Shown: positions 1-5,717 of the stretch, piece by piece
How positions within the stretch are numbered: position 1 is the first letter of the stretch
How the letters are laid out: each line of letters opens with the position of its first letter
Origin: an uncultured Megasphaera sp.
Lineage (GTDB): Bacteria; Bacillota; Negativicutes; Veillonellales; Megasphaeraceae
Assembly: GCA_937895695.1 (NCBI GenBank)
Contig: CALBLM010000069.1
Coordinates: 1-9,065, forward strand
Reading direction: 5' to 3'
DNA: 9,065 bases
Notes under the pieces: model-generated
What the model was told of the DNA's origin: nothing
Seen by the model: the letters and a program-made list of their open reading frames with translations, nothing else
Databases searched by the model: none
Position numbers and translations under genes: made by a program

Positions 1-197
1 TGCGTCAGCGTCCCAATCCCCGGTCCGATTTCCAAGACAGGTTCGCCTTCTTGCAAATCAGCGGCATCGGCAATCGAATCTACGACATTACGACGAATCA
101 AAAAGTTTTGCCCCAGTTTTTTGTTCATTCGCAAGCCAAACCGATTGACAACGTAACGAACAACGTCAGGACTGGACAAATTGACGAATTCTTTCAT
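1..197 (-). CDS. rsmA: 16S rRNA dimethyladenosine transferase RsmA (KsgA), N-terminal part, cut by window edge
   Basis: RsmA makes the m6,2A pair at A1518/A1519 in the 16S rRNA 3' hairpin, a late step of 30S assembly. Only the first 65 residues are inside the window. They start at ATG 197-195 with MKEFVNLSSPDVV, followed by the family-defining KKLGQNFLI (26-34), a helix ending VVDSIADAADL, and SAM motif I VLEIGPGIGTLT (54-65). The frame is open to the window edge, where the last codon is incomplete, so the gene continues beyond position 1. It begins 2 nt after the rnmV stop. The KLGQNFL plus EIGPGIGTLT combination leaves little doubt; Erm-type resistance methylases share the fold but lack this N-terminal pattern and context. 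Confidence 0.95.
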   Translation of the reverse strand, partial: MKEFVNLSSPDVVRYVVNRFGLRMNKKLGQNFLIRRNVVDSIADAADLQEGEPVLEIGPGIGTLT

Positions 198-199
198 GG

Positions 200-745
200 T
201 TATTCCTCGCTTTCTACGGATGCTAAGGCCTGATTCCATTCATCTCGTGTGACGCCGTAATGGTTCAGCCGTTTTAAGAATTGTTTGGCATTGCCATAAC
301 CAATACCCAGGATGGCTCCTATATCAGCACGACGCTGAGCTGCATCGGCACTGCCGTTAAGGTGATGGGCCGTCAAATCGGCCATGGTAAACGTCGTTTG
401 CGGCGTATATGATGCACAGCGCGTTTTTTCCAAAGCCAATCGTATGGCTTCAGGAGAAGCTTGTTCGACGCCCAAATCATTGTTGGCAATAGCATCTTTG
501 CGCGGAATAAAGGCATGTTTTGCCTTAGGGAAACGGTCTGTCAAATACTTGCGAATCTGTTCACCAGCTCTATCCGGGTCGGTAAGGATAATGATCCCCC
601 GTTTTTCATAAGCACATCGAATCTGATCCAGTGTATGCGGTTTGAGATTGAATCCGTCTGTTGTAATCATGTCGGCTTCAATATGACTGGCACGAATGCG
701 GGCGACATCCGAACGGCCTTCGACAACGAGTACTTCTTTTATCAT
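200..745 (-). CDS. rnmV: Ribonuclease M5 (5S rRNA maturation)
   Basis: RNase M5 cleaves 5S rRNA precursors in Bacillota using a Toprim catalytic domain. The 181-residue length is typical. The Toprim Glu is E9 in VLVVEGRSD, and the paired acidic motif is ILTDPDRAGEQIRK (D56 and D58). The M5-specific segment HAFIPRKDA...GVEQASPEAIRLAL separates it from other small Toprim proteins such as the OLD, DnaG and topoisomerase families. The C-terminal domain (about 118-181, ADLTAHHLNGSADAAQRRADIGAILGIGYGNAKQFLKRLN) matches the family's substrate-binding region. It starts in a TAATG overlap with the ynbB-like gene and stops 2 nt before rsmA. The rnmV-rsmA pairing is well known in Bacillota and supports the assignment. 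Confidence 0.95.
   Translation of the reverse strand: MIKEVLVVEGRSDVARIRASHIEADMITTDGFNLKPHTLDQIRCAYEKRGIIILTDPDRAGEQIRKYLTDRFPKAKHAFIPRKDAIANNDLGVEQASPEAIRLALEKTRCASYTPQTTFTMADLTAHHLNGSADAAQRRADIGAILGIGYGNAKQFLKRLNHYGVTRDEWNQALASVESEE
203..208 (-). promoter_or_regulatory. rsmA ribosome binding site
   Basis: GAGGAA on the minus strand encodes the last two Glu codons of rnmV and lies 5 nt before the rsmA ATG (197-195). It supports that start over the later in-frame Met at codon 24. Confidence 0.65.
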
Positions 746-1998
746 TAGGCATCTCCTTTAGCATGGTCGCTAATGTATTTAGCAGCACTGAGAATAGCCA
801 ATACGTTGTGTTCAAATACAATGCCGCCTTGCAGATAAATCATGTACGGTTCACGAATCGGGCCGTCTGCAGACAATTCGATAGAAGAACCTTGTACAAA
901 GTCGCCGGCTGCCATGATAATTTTGTCAGCATAGCCCGGCATATCGTCCGGAATCGGCGTAACATGCGCATCGACCGGTGAATAGGACTGAATACCTTGA
1001 CAAAACAGGCACATATTCGTTTCATTTTCTAAGTAAATCGTTTGAATCAAATCATAGCGTGCTTCATCGGGCTGTGGCGATACCTTGAATCCCATCTGAG
1101 AAAAGACAGCGGCTGCAAAAATAGCCCCTTTAATAGCCTGTGCCGTCACATGAGGAGCCATAAAGAATCCTTGGAAGAATAGACGATATCCAGCCGCATA
1201 CGAACCTAATTCATCACCCAGTCCCGGTGCGGTCAAATAATCAACTGCTGCATGAACGAGTTCTTCCTTACCGGCAATATAACCGCCTGTCGGTGCAATG
1301 CCGCCGCCAGGATTTTTAATGAGGGACCCGGCAATAATGTCTGCGCCGGCTTCAATCGGTTCTTCTTCAGCCGCAAATTCACCGTAGCAGTTATCGACAA
1401 AACAAATCGTCTGAGGGCTCACAGCTTTTACAGTTTGAATAATCGTGCGAATATCGGAAATTTTTAACGATGCCCGTGTACTATAACCGCGAGACCGCTG
1501 AATTAATACGAGCTTTGGTTGTTTTTGTTGTACGGCTTCGCGGATACCTTCCAAGTCATAGGCATTGTCTTTAAGGGGAACTTCATCATAATATACACCT
1601 TTTTCTTTCAACGAATGGGGTGTTTCATGAGCATAGCCAATCACACCTTGCATCGTATCGTACGGTGCACCAATTAAAGACATCATCAAATCGTCCTTTT
1701 GCAGCAATGCCAACAATACCGTTGCCAACGCATGCGTTCCTGATACAAAATGAGGCCGTACAATCGCTTTTTCAGCTTTAAAAACACGGGCAAATACTTC
1801 GTCAAGTTTTTCCCGCCCCATATCGCTGTAGCCATAGCCGGAAGTACCGGCAAATTGATAGGAAGAAATTTGGGCATCTTTATAAGCCTGCAATACTTTT
1901 TCCGTATTATGCAGGCAAATCGTATCAATCCGTTCAAACTGTTCGGCACAAGCGGCCATAGCATTTTTTCTAATCGTTTCTATATCTATCGACAACAC
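745..1998 (-). CDS. YnbB-type PLP-dependent protein (methionine gamma-lyase family / 'aluminium resistance protein')
   Basis: This 417-residue protein belongs to the PF06838-type fold-type I PLP enzymes related to cystathionine and methionine gamma-lyases, of which Bacillus YnbB is a member. The PLP phosphate-site segment is SGTHA (86-90). The cofactor-ring Asp is in CFVDNCYGEF (D202), and the probable Schiff-base lysine is K228 in SLIKNPGGGIAPTGGYIAGK. AGTSGYGYSDMGR (50-62) near the N-terminus and PIREPYMIYLQGG near the C-terminus are also family features. No signal peptide or membrane segment is apparent. The true reaction of this family is poorly established; C-S bond cleavage is an inference from homology. 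It starts at GTG 2 nt after miaA and ends in a TAATG overlap with rnmV. A YnbB gene lies not far downstream of miaA in Bacillus, so this is ordinary context. The identification is firm, the substrate is not. Confidence 0.9.
   Translation of the reverse strand: MLSIDIETIRKNAMAACAEQFERIDTICLHNTEKVLQAYKDAQISSYQFAGTSGYGYSDMGREKLDEVFARVFKAEKAIVRPHFVSGTHALATVLLALLQKDDLMMSLIGAPYDTMQGVIGYAHETPHSLKEKGVYYDEVPLKDNAYDLEGIREAVQQKQPKLVLIQRSRGYSTRASLKISDIRTIIQTVKAVSPQTICFVDNCYGEFAAEEEPIEAGADIIAGSLIKNPGGGIAPTGGYIAGKEELVHAAVDYLTAPGLGDELGSYAAGYRLFFQGFFMAPHVTAQAIKGAIFAAAVFSQMGFKVSPQPDEARYDLIQTIYLENETNMCLFCQGIQSYSPVDAHVTPIPDDMPGYADKIIMAAGDFVQGSSIELSADGPIREPYMIYLQGGIVFEHNVLAILSAAKYISDHAKGDA
753..759 (-). promoter_or_regulatory. 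rnmV ribosome binding site
   Basis: AAAGGAG on the minus strand lies 7 nt before the rnmV ATG (745-743), within the last codons of the ynbB-like gene. It supports the TAATG-overlapping start. Confidence 0.75.
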
Positions 1999-2000
1999 GT

Positions 2001-2942
2001 TCAGATCCTTTCTTTTGTAAACGGTATATGGTGTATCACATCAGCGATTAATGCATCTTCTGATGGATAGTTGTTCTTTTCAAACCAATGAATATATGGC
2101 ATGCGGCGATACCACGTCAGCTGTCTTTTTGCAAAATGGCGAGTCCGTTTTTTAATTTGCGCTACAGCTAGTTCCAATGGCATCGTGCCTTGCAGATACG
2201 CTGCCAGTTCCTGATAACCAATGGCTTTCATCGCCTGACAATCTGTCGAAATCCCCTGTGCCAACAGCTGCTGTACTTCGTCAATCCAGCCGGCTTCGAG
2301 CATCATGTCAATGCGTTTTTCAATGCGAGCATACAAGACCTCTCTAGGGAGGGACAAGCCAATCACGTAGGCTTGGTATACAAGTCCGTCCGCTTTCGTT
2401 GCCCGGACAAATTGTCTGCCTTCTCCCATGTGAATTGCCGTCATCAGCCGAACTAAGCGATTCGTATTCGCCAACAGTTCATGCCAGTCTGCCGGCTGCC
2501 AATCGGTTTGGGCTATAATATAAGACTGTAGTTCTTCTGTCGTGAAAGACTGAATGGCCTTTTTTGCATCCTGTCGTGCCGTTTCATCAGCATGGGATGC
2601 GCCAAATTGATACCCTTCCAGTAAGGACTGGACATACAGTCCTGTACCGCCGACAAGAATGGGAATGGTATGTTTTTTGTTTATCTCATGAATTGCCGCA
2701 TCTGCCATTTGGCAAAATGTAGCTGCCGAATAGGATTCTCCCGGTTCAGCAATGTCAATCAGATAATGTCGATACCTTTGCAATTCGTCTGCTGTCGGTT
2801 TGGCTGTACCGATATTCATATGACGATAAATCTGATAGGCATCACCGGAAATCAACTCTGTATGAAAATACTCCGCCAAGGCAAAGCTAAGTGCCGTTTT
2901 ACCGACTGCCGTCGGTCCGATAATTGCAATGACTTGTTCCAT
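2001..2942 (-). CDS. miaA: tRNA dimethylallyltransferase MiaA
   Basis: MiaA transfers a dimethylallyl group from DMAPP to N6 of A37 in tRNAs reading U-starting codons, making the i6A substrate of MiaB. The 313-residue length is typical. The P-loop is GPTAVGKT (9-16). The region around the catalytic Asp reads SGDAYQIYRHMNIGTAKPT (32-50; Asp34), with Ala where many homologues have Ser after the Asp. VGGTGLYVQSL (97-107), IGLSLPREVLYARIEKRID (194-212), and the C-terminal QAMKAIGYQEL (236-246) and RTRHFAKRQLTWYRR (266-280) are standard family signatures. The gene overlaps the methyltransferase by TAATG and ends 2 nt before the ynbB-like gene. Bacillota often carry hfq directly after miaA, but there is no room for it here. 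Confidence 0.97.
   Translation of the reverse strand: MEQVIAIIGPTAVGKTALSFALAEYFHTELISGDAYQIYRHMNIGTAKPTADELQRYRHYLIDIAEPGESYSAATFCQMADAAIHEINKKHTIPILVGGTGLYVQSLLEGYQFGASHADETARQDAKKAIQSFTTEELQSYIIAQTDWQPADWHELLANTNRLVRLMTAIHMGEGRQFVRATKADGLVYQAYVIGLSLPREVLYARIEKRIDMMLEAGWIDEVQQLLAQGISTDCQAMKAIGYQELAAYLQGTMPLELAVAQIKKRTRHFAKRQLTWYRRMPYIHWFEKNNYPSEDALIADVIHHIPFTKERI
2006..2011 (-). promoter_or_regulatory. Ribosome binding site for the ynbB-like gene, fixing a GTG start
   Basis: AAAGGA on the minus strand lies 7 nt before GTG at 1998-1996, within the last codons of miaA. No ATG lies close downstream in this frame (the next Met is codon 14), so this site supports GTG as the start. Confidence 0.7.
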
Positions 2943-3520
2943 TACGTCGCCTCCCCGTTAAGTACGCCATAGGCTACACGGCTATATCTACCGCCATATC
3001 GCTTCATCTGCGGAAATGCTTTAGCGAGCCACTGCAAATTACGGTCTTTAATGACGACACGACGCCGTGCTTTTTGCAGAGCTAACTGCACATCTTTTAT
3101 CGTCAAGGCATCATGATCCATAATCGGGCGTACGGGCTGAAATTGGCAGCTCTCCTTGACCGGACGCTGAAACATAGGATCAAAATATAATACATCATAC
3201 GGTAATGCAGATGCATCCTGCAAATACGCTCTAAAATCGCCTATGGTAAGGTGAATACGCCGCAAAGCCTGCGTCACATCTTCCTTTTCATGAACAAAAT
3301 GCCGTACGCCCCATTGGGTCACAGCCCCCAGTAAAGGAGAAATTTCCAATGCATCAATTCGAGAACCTAGCGGTAACGCAAAGGCTGCTGTCATAGTATC
3401 TGCACCAAACCCACAGGTACAATCCAACAATGTAATCGCCTCTGTTGTCCCAAGGGCTTCCAAAAAATGATCGGATTGACCTCGGCGTATTTGCTGAATA
3501 CGAAGTTCTGCCATATTCAA
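2942..3520 (-). CDS. C-terminal catalytic piece of the split methyltransferase
   Basis: This frame holds the whole SAM-binding core: MAELRIQQIRRGQSDHFLEAL, motif I LLDCTCGFGADT (about residues 31-42), an acidic beta-2 end (DALEIS), the DVLYFDPMF catalytic-loop motif (about 109-117) and a closing VVIKDR strand. If translated independently it could start at TTG 3520-3518, which overlaps the upstream TGA as TTGA, or at ATG 3514-3512. The only SD-like sequence (GAAGGG, 3540-3535) is 14 nt before the TTG, which is poor spacing. Entry by -1 frameshift or reinitiation is therefore more plausible than efficient de novo initiation. It ends in a TAATG overlap with miaA. Confidence 0.75.
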   Translation of the reverse strand: MNMAELRIQQIRRGQSDHFLEALGTTEAITLLDCTCGFGADTMTAAFALPLGSRIDALEISPLLGAVTQWGVRHFVHEKEDVTQALRRIHLTIGDFRAYLQDASALPYDVLYFDPMFQRPVKESCQFQPVRPIMDHDALTIKDVQLALQKARRRVVIKDRNLQWLAKAFPQMKRYGGRYSRVAYGVLNGEAT

Positions 3521-3735
3521 ACTAAAAAATGGGTCCCTTCAGCTCGTACAAGCTGCGGTCCTTTGGATGTATATACTAATAGGTTTTCCCCATACGTTTG
3601 CCATAATGCATCCATCGTTTTTCCCTGACGCGGTATCCATGTGGCACCAATCTCAGCTGCCCACGATTGGGATTGACGGATTAACCCGTCTTTTGCCTTC
3701 AGTGAAGGTACTACATATATATTCATCATCTTCAT
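2942..3735 (-). CDS. RsmJ-like class I SAM-dependent methyltransferase, encoded in two frames joined by a possible -1 frameshift
   Basis: Read straight through, this region gives two ORFs (3735-3517 and 3520-2942). A -1 shift on the heptamer at 3529-3523 joins them into one 264-residue protein: 71 residues from the first frame, then S-L-N-M-A-E-L-R and onward to the miaA overlap. From family knowledge, PF04445-type methyltransferases (the RsmJ family and uncharacterised Bacillota relatives) are about 250-265 residues. They begin with a roughly 70-residue domain of the type seen here (YVVPS, IPRQGK, LLVYTSKGP), then a His/Phe-rich joint and MAELRI..RRG..D..LEA. The Rossmann part has motif I LLDCTCGFGADT and the DVLYFDPMF motif that replaces DPPY. 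The natural substrate is unknown; 16S rRNA G1516 is the RsmJ target, but whether this branch shares it is not established. Either the gene is recoded, recently broken by loss of one T in a T-run, or misread in sequencing. Both halves are otherwise intact. Confidence 0.8.
2950..2956 (-). promoter_or_regulatory. miaA ribosome binding site
   Basis: GGGGAGG on the minus strand lies 7 nt before the miaA ATG (2942-2940), inside the final codons of the methyltransferase frame. It supports the chosen start and gives miaA an initiation signal of its own in addition to the TAATG coupling. Confidence 0.8.
3496..3518 (-). other. Small stem-loop downstream of the slippery heptamer
   Basis: On the minus strand GAATATGG can pair with TCGTATTC around the 7-nt loop CAGAACT, giving 8 pairs of which two are G-U. 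It begins 4 nt after the heptamer, slightly shorter than the usual 5-9 nt spacer for stimulatory structures. The stem is A/U-rich and weak, so it is a candidate stimulator only. Confidence 0.35.
3517..3735 (-). CDS. N-terminal piece of the split methyltransferase (0-frame product)
   Basis: This 72-residue ORF matches the N-terminal domain of PF04445-type methyltransferases and contains no SAM-binding motif. It starts at ATG 3735-3733 in a TAATG overlap with the mutL stop. No Shine-Dalgarno sequence is visible before it, so translation probably depends on ribosomes ending mutL. In-frame ATGs at codons 3 and 4 are alternatives. It ends ...GTHFLV at TGA 3519-3517, just after the slippery heptamer. 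Without frameshifting it would release a short protein of unknown use. Confidence 0.7.
   Translation of the reverse strand: MKMMNIYVVPSLKAKDGLIRQSQSWAAEIGATWIPRQGKTMDALWQTYGENLLVYTSKGPQLVRAEGTHFLV
3523..3529 (-). other. Candidate -1 ribosomal frameshift site (T TTT TTA)
   Basis: On the minus strand the zero-frame codons are CAT TTT TTA GTT TGA. The heptamer T TTT TTA has the X XXY YYZ phase needed for tandem -1 slippage, and the zero-frame stop follows one codon later. Slipping back one base continues AGT TTG AAT ATG into the catalytic frame. An SD-like GAAGGG (3540-3535) lies 5 nt upstream and a small hairpin lies 4 nt downstream. Whether it slips cannot be told from sequence alone. Confidence 0.55.
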
Positions 3736-5717
3736 TACGTTCGTTTAAATAATTTTGCCAATTCATCGGGCGTAAACCGTACAATAATCGGCCTGCCATG
3801 GGGGCATACATAGGGCTTTTCCGTATGAAATAAGTCTTCTAATAATTGTTTCATTTGCCGAATATTCAGCGTATCTCCGGCTTTAATCGCTCCATGGCAA
3901 GATAAATATGCCAGCGAACGATGGCGCAACGTCGCTTTGTCTAATCCGTTGTTTTCATGAAGAGCTTGACAAATGTCTTTGAGCGAATCGGCAATATCAC
4001 TGGTTTGTAAATCACAAGGTACTTCTTCGACACGCAATGTCGTCGGTCCCGCTTCTGAATAGGTATACCCTAAATCTTCAAATACATCGCGCCGTTCCAA
4101 AAGGAGCGTCATATCGTCCCCATCGACTTCTATAAATTCCGCCGTTAAGAGCTGCTGACTCGGCATTTTTTCTACGCGTTTGCAAAACGTATCATAGCGG
4201 ATGCGTTCATGTGCAGCATGTTGATCGACAATATACAAATCCTGTCCTTTTTTGGCGATAATAAAGCAATCCGCTACTTCTCCCAAGGGAATAAATACAT
4301 CCTCATCACCATCAAATGTAATGACCGGTGGTTTAGCAGACGAAAGGGGAACGTCTTGGGCTGCCAATGCCTGGGAAAAAGCTGCTGTCTGCGCTGCCGT
4401 CGCCATAGGCTGTGCTGTATTTCGTTCACTTGGTAAAGAAACCGGACGCTGTCCGGTATGCTGTACAGGAGGGACTTCGCTTCCATAGGCTGGCACATTT
4501 CGTTCTTGCAATGGGTTCAACGGAATGGCACGATGTTGTTCTTGAACCGCCCCCTGTTCCAAATGCAACGATGCTTTTGGCAACTCACTAGGTGTATCAA
4601 AAGGCAATGCCGCGTTTTCCATGGCAGCTGCTGTTTTTTTAGGTGCTGCAGGCTGTTCTTTTTCTTCTATGCGAGCAATTTTATAAGCAGGAAGTTCCAC
4701 ATTAGTCGCAATACGTTCTGGTTTTTCTTGCGCAACTAAGGCCGTCACGATGCTGTGATAAATAGCTCGATACATTGCCTGTTCATCAGCAAATTTAATT
4801 TCCGTCTTGGATGGATGTACGTTGACATCTATCGTTGCCGGATCGACATGAGCATGAAGCATGACAAAAGGATACCCCGATTTTGGCAACATGGCATGAT
4901 AGGCATTTTCAATGGCTTTGAACATGAGCGGATTATGAACAATCCGTTGATTGACGATACACGTCTGCCAAGCCCGGGTGCTTTTGAGTACAGACGGTTT
5001 ACCTACATATCCTTCTATCAAAATACCATTGTCATCATATGAAATGGGAAAGATTTCTTTGGCAAGGGATGCGCCATAGAGATTGGCAATCGTTTCTTTC
5101 AGTTCGCCACTACCGCCGGTATGAACCGTTGTCCGGCCATTGTTTGTAAAGGTAAAAGCAATGGCCGGTTCAGCTAGGGCAAGTTTCGTCAGCATTTCGC
5201 TGATTTTACTGCTTTCAGTTCGTTCACTTTTTAAAAACTTTCGCCGCGCCGGCGTATTATAAAATAAATCGCTGACTTCCATCGTTGTCCCTACGGGTGC
5301 ACCCACTTGATCTTCTGCCGTAATCACGCCACCATCCAGCAACAGATGGGTAGCAAACTCATCATCAGAGCGCCGGGTTGTAATCTGCATATGCGAAACA
5401 GCGGCAATGCTCGGTACAGCTTCACCACGAAATCCCAAGGAGCTGATAGCAAAAATATCTTCTACCGAACTGATTTTACTGGTGGCATGACGAATAATGC
5501 ATTTATGGGCATCTTCAGCACTCATACCACATCCATCATCGGTGACGCGCATATAGGACTGGCCGCCGTCAGCAATTTCTACATCAATCGCTTTGGCACC
5601 GGCATCAATGGCGTTTTCTATTAACTCTTTGATACAAGAAGACGGACGTTCAACAACTTCACCGGCGGCGATTTTATTGCGCGTTGCTTCGTCCAATATA
5701 TTGATAATTGAACTCAT
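3735..5717 (-). CDS. mutL: DNA mismatch repair protein MutL (endonuclease-type)
   Basis: MutL couples MutS mismatch recognition to strand incision. Residues 1 to about 330 form the GHKL ATPase with ELIENAIDAG (31-40, catalytic Glu and Mg-binding Asn), DDGCGM (60-65), GFRGEA (95-100) and the transducer stretch DVNVHPSKTEI (297-307). A Pro/Gln/Ala-rich linker (about 345-465) follows, then the C-terminal dimerisation and nuclease domain. This carries DQHAAHE (498-504), SCHGAIKAG (606-614) and CPHGRP (638-643), the metal-site motifs of endonuclease-active MutL proteins from organisms lacking MutH. In the DQHA(X)2E(X)4E motif the final Glu is Asp (D509), a conservative change. QQLLTA (521-526) lies where Bacillus MutL has its beta-clamp site QEMIVP, so it is a candidate clamp motif. 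The 660-residue length is normal. The start overlaps the mutS stop (ATGA), and the stop overlaps the next gene's start (TAATG). An A7 run (4634-4640) lies in the linker. Confidence 0.97.
   Translation of the reverse strand: MSSIINILDEATRNKIAAGEVVERPSSCIKELIENAIDAGAKAIDVEIADGGQSYMRVTDDGCGMSAEDAHKCIIRHATSKISSVEDIFAISSLGFRGEAVPSIAAVSHMQITTRRSDDEFATHLLLDGGVITAEDQVGAPVGTTMEVSDLFYNTPARRKFLKSERTESSKISEMLTKLALAEPAIAFTFTNNGRTTVHTGGSGELKETIANLYGASLAKEIFPISYDDNGILIEGYVGKPSVLKSTRAWQTCIVNQRIVHNPLMFKAIENAYHAMLPKSGYPFVMLHAHVDPATIDVNVHPSKTEIKFADEQAMYRAIYHSIVTALVAQEKPERIATNVELPAYKIARIEEKEQPAAPKKTAAAMENAALPFDTPSELPKASLHLEQGAVQEQHRAIPLNPLQERNVPAYGSEVPPVQHTGQRPVSLPSERNTAQPMATAAQTAAFSQALAAQDVPLSSAKPPVITFDGDEDVFIPLGEVADCFIIAKKGQDLYIVDQHAAHERIRYDTFCKRVEKMPSQQLLTAEFIEVDGDDMTLLLERRDVFEDLGYTYSEAGPTTLRVEEVPCDLQTSDIADSLKDICQALHENNGLDKATLRHRSLAYLSCHGAIKAGDTLNIRQMKQLLEDLFHTEKPYVCPHGRPIIVRFTPDELAKLFKRT

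Noticed and set aside
1750..2070. 106-codon plus-strand open frame opposite the ynbB-like gene and miaA end
   Set aside because: Antisense shadow of recognised genes with no credible protein motif.
2514..2519. Plus-strand TATAAT inside miaA as a possible antisense promoter
   Set aside because: No -35 element lies at suitable spacing, and a lone hexamer is expected by chance.
5256..5261. Minus-strand TATAAT inside mutL as a possible internal promoter -10
   Set aside because: It encodes the conserved FYNTPARRK region, no -35-like hexamer lies 16-18 bp upstream, and there is no extended -10 TG.
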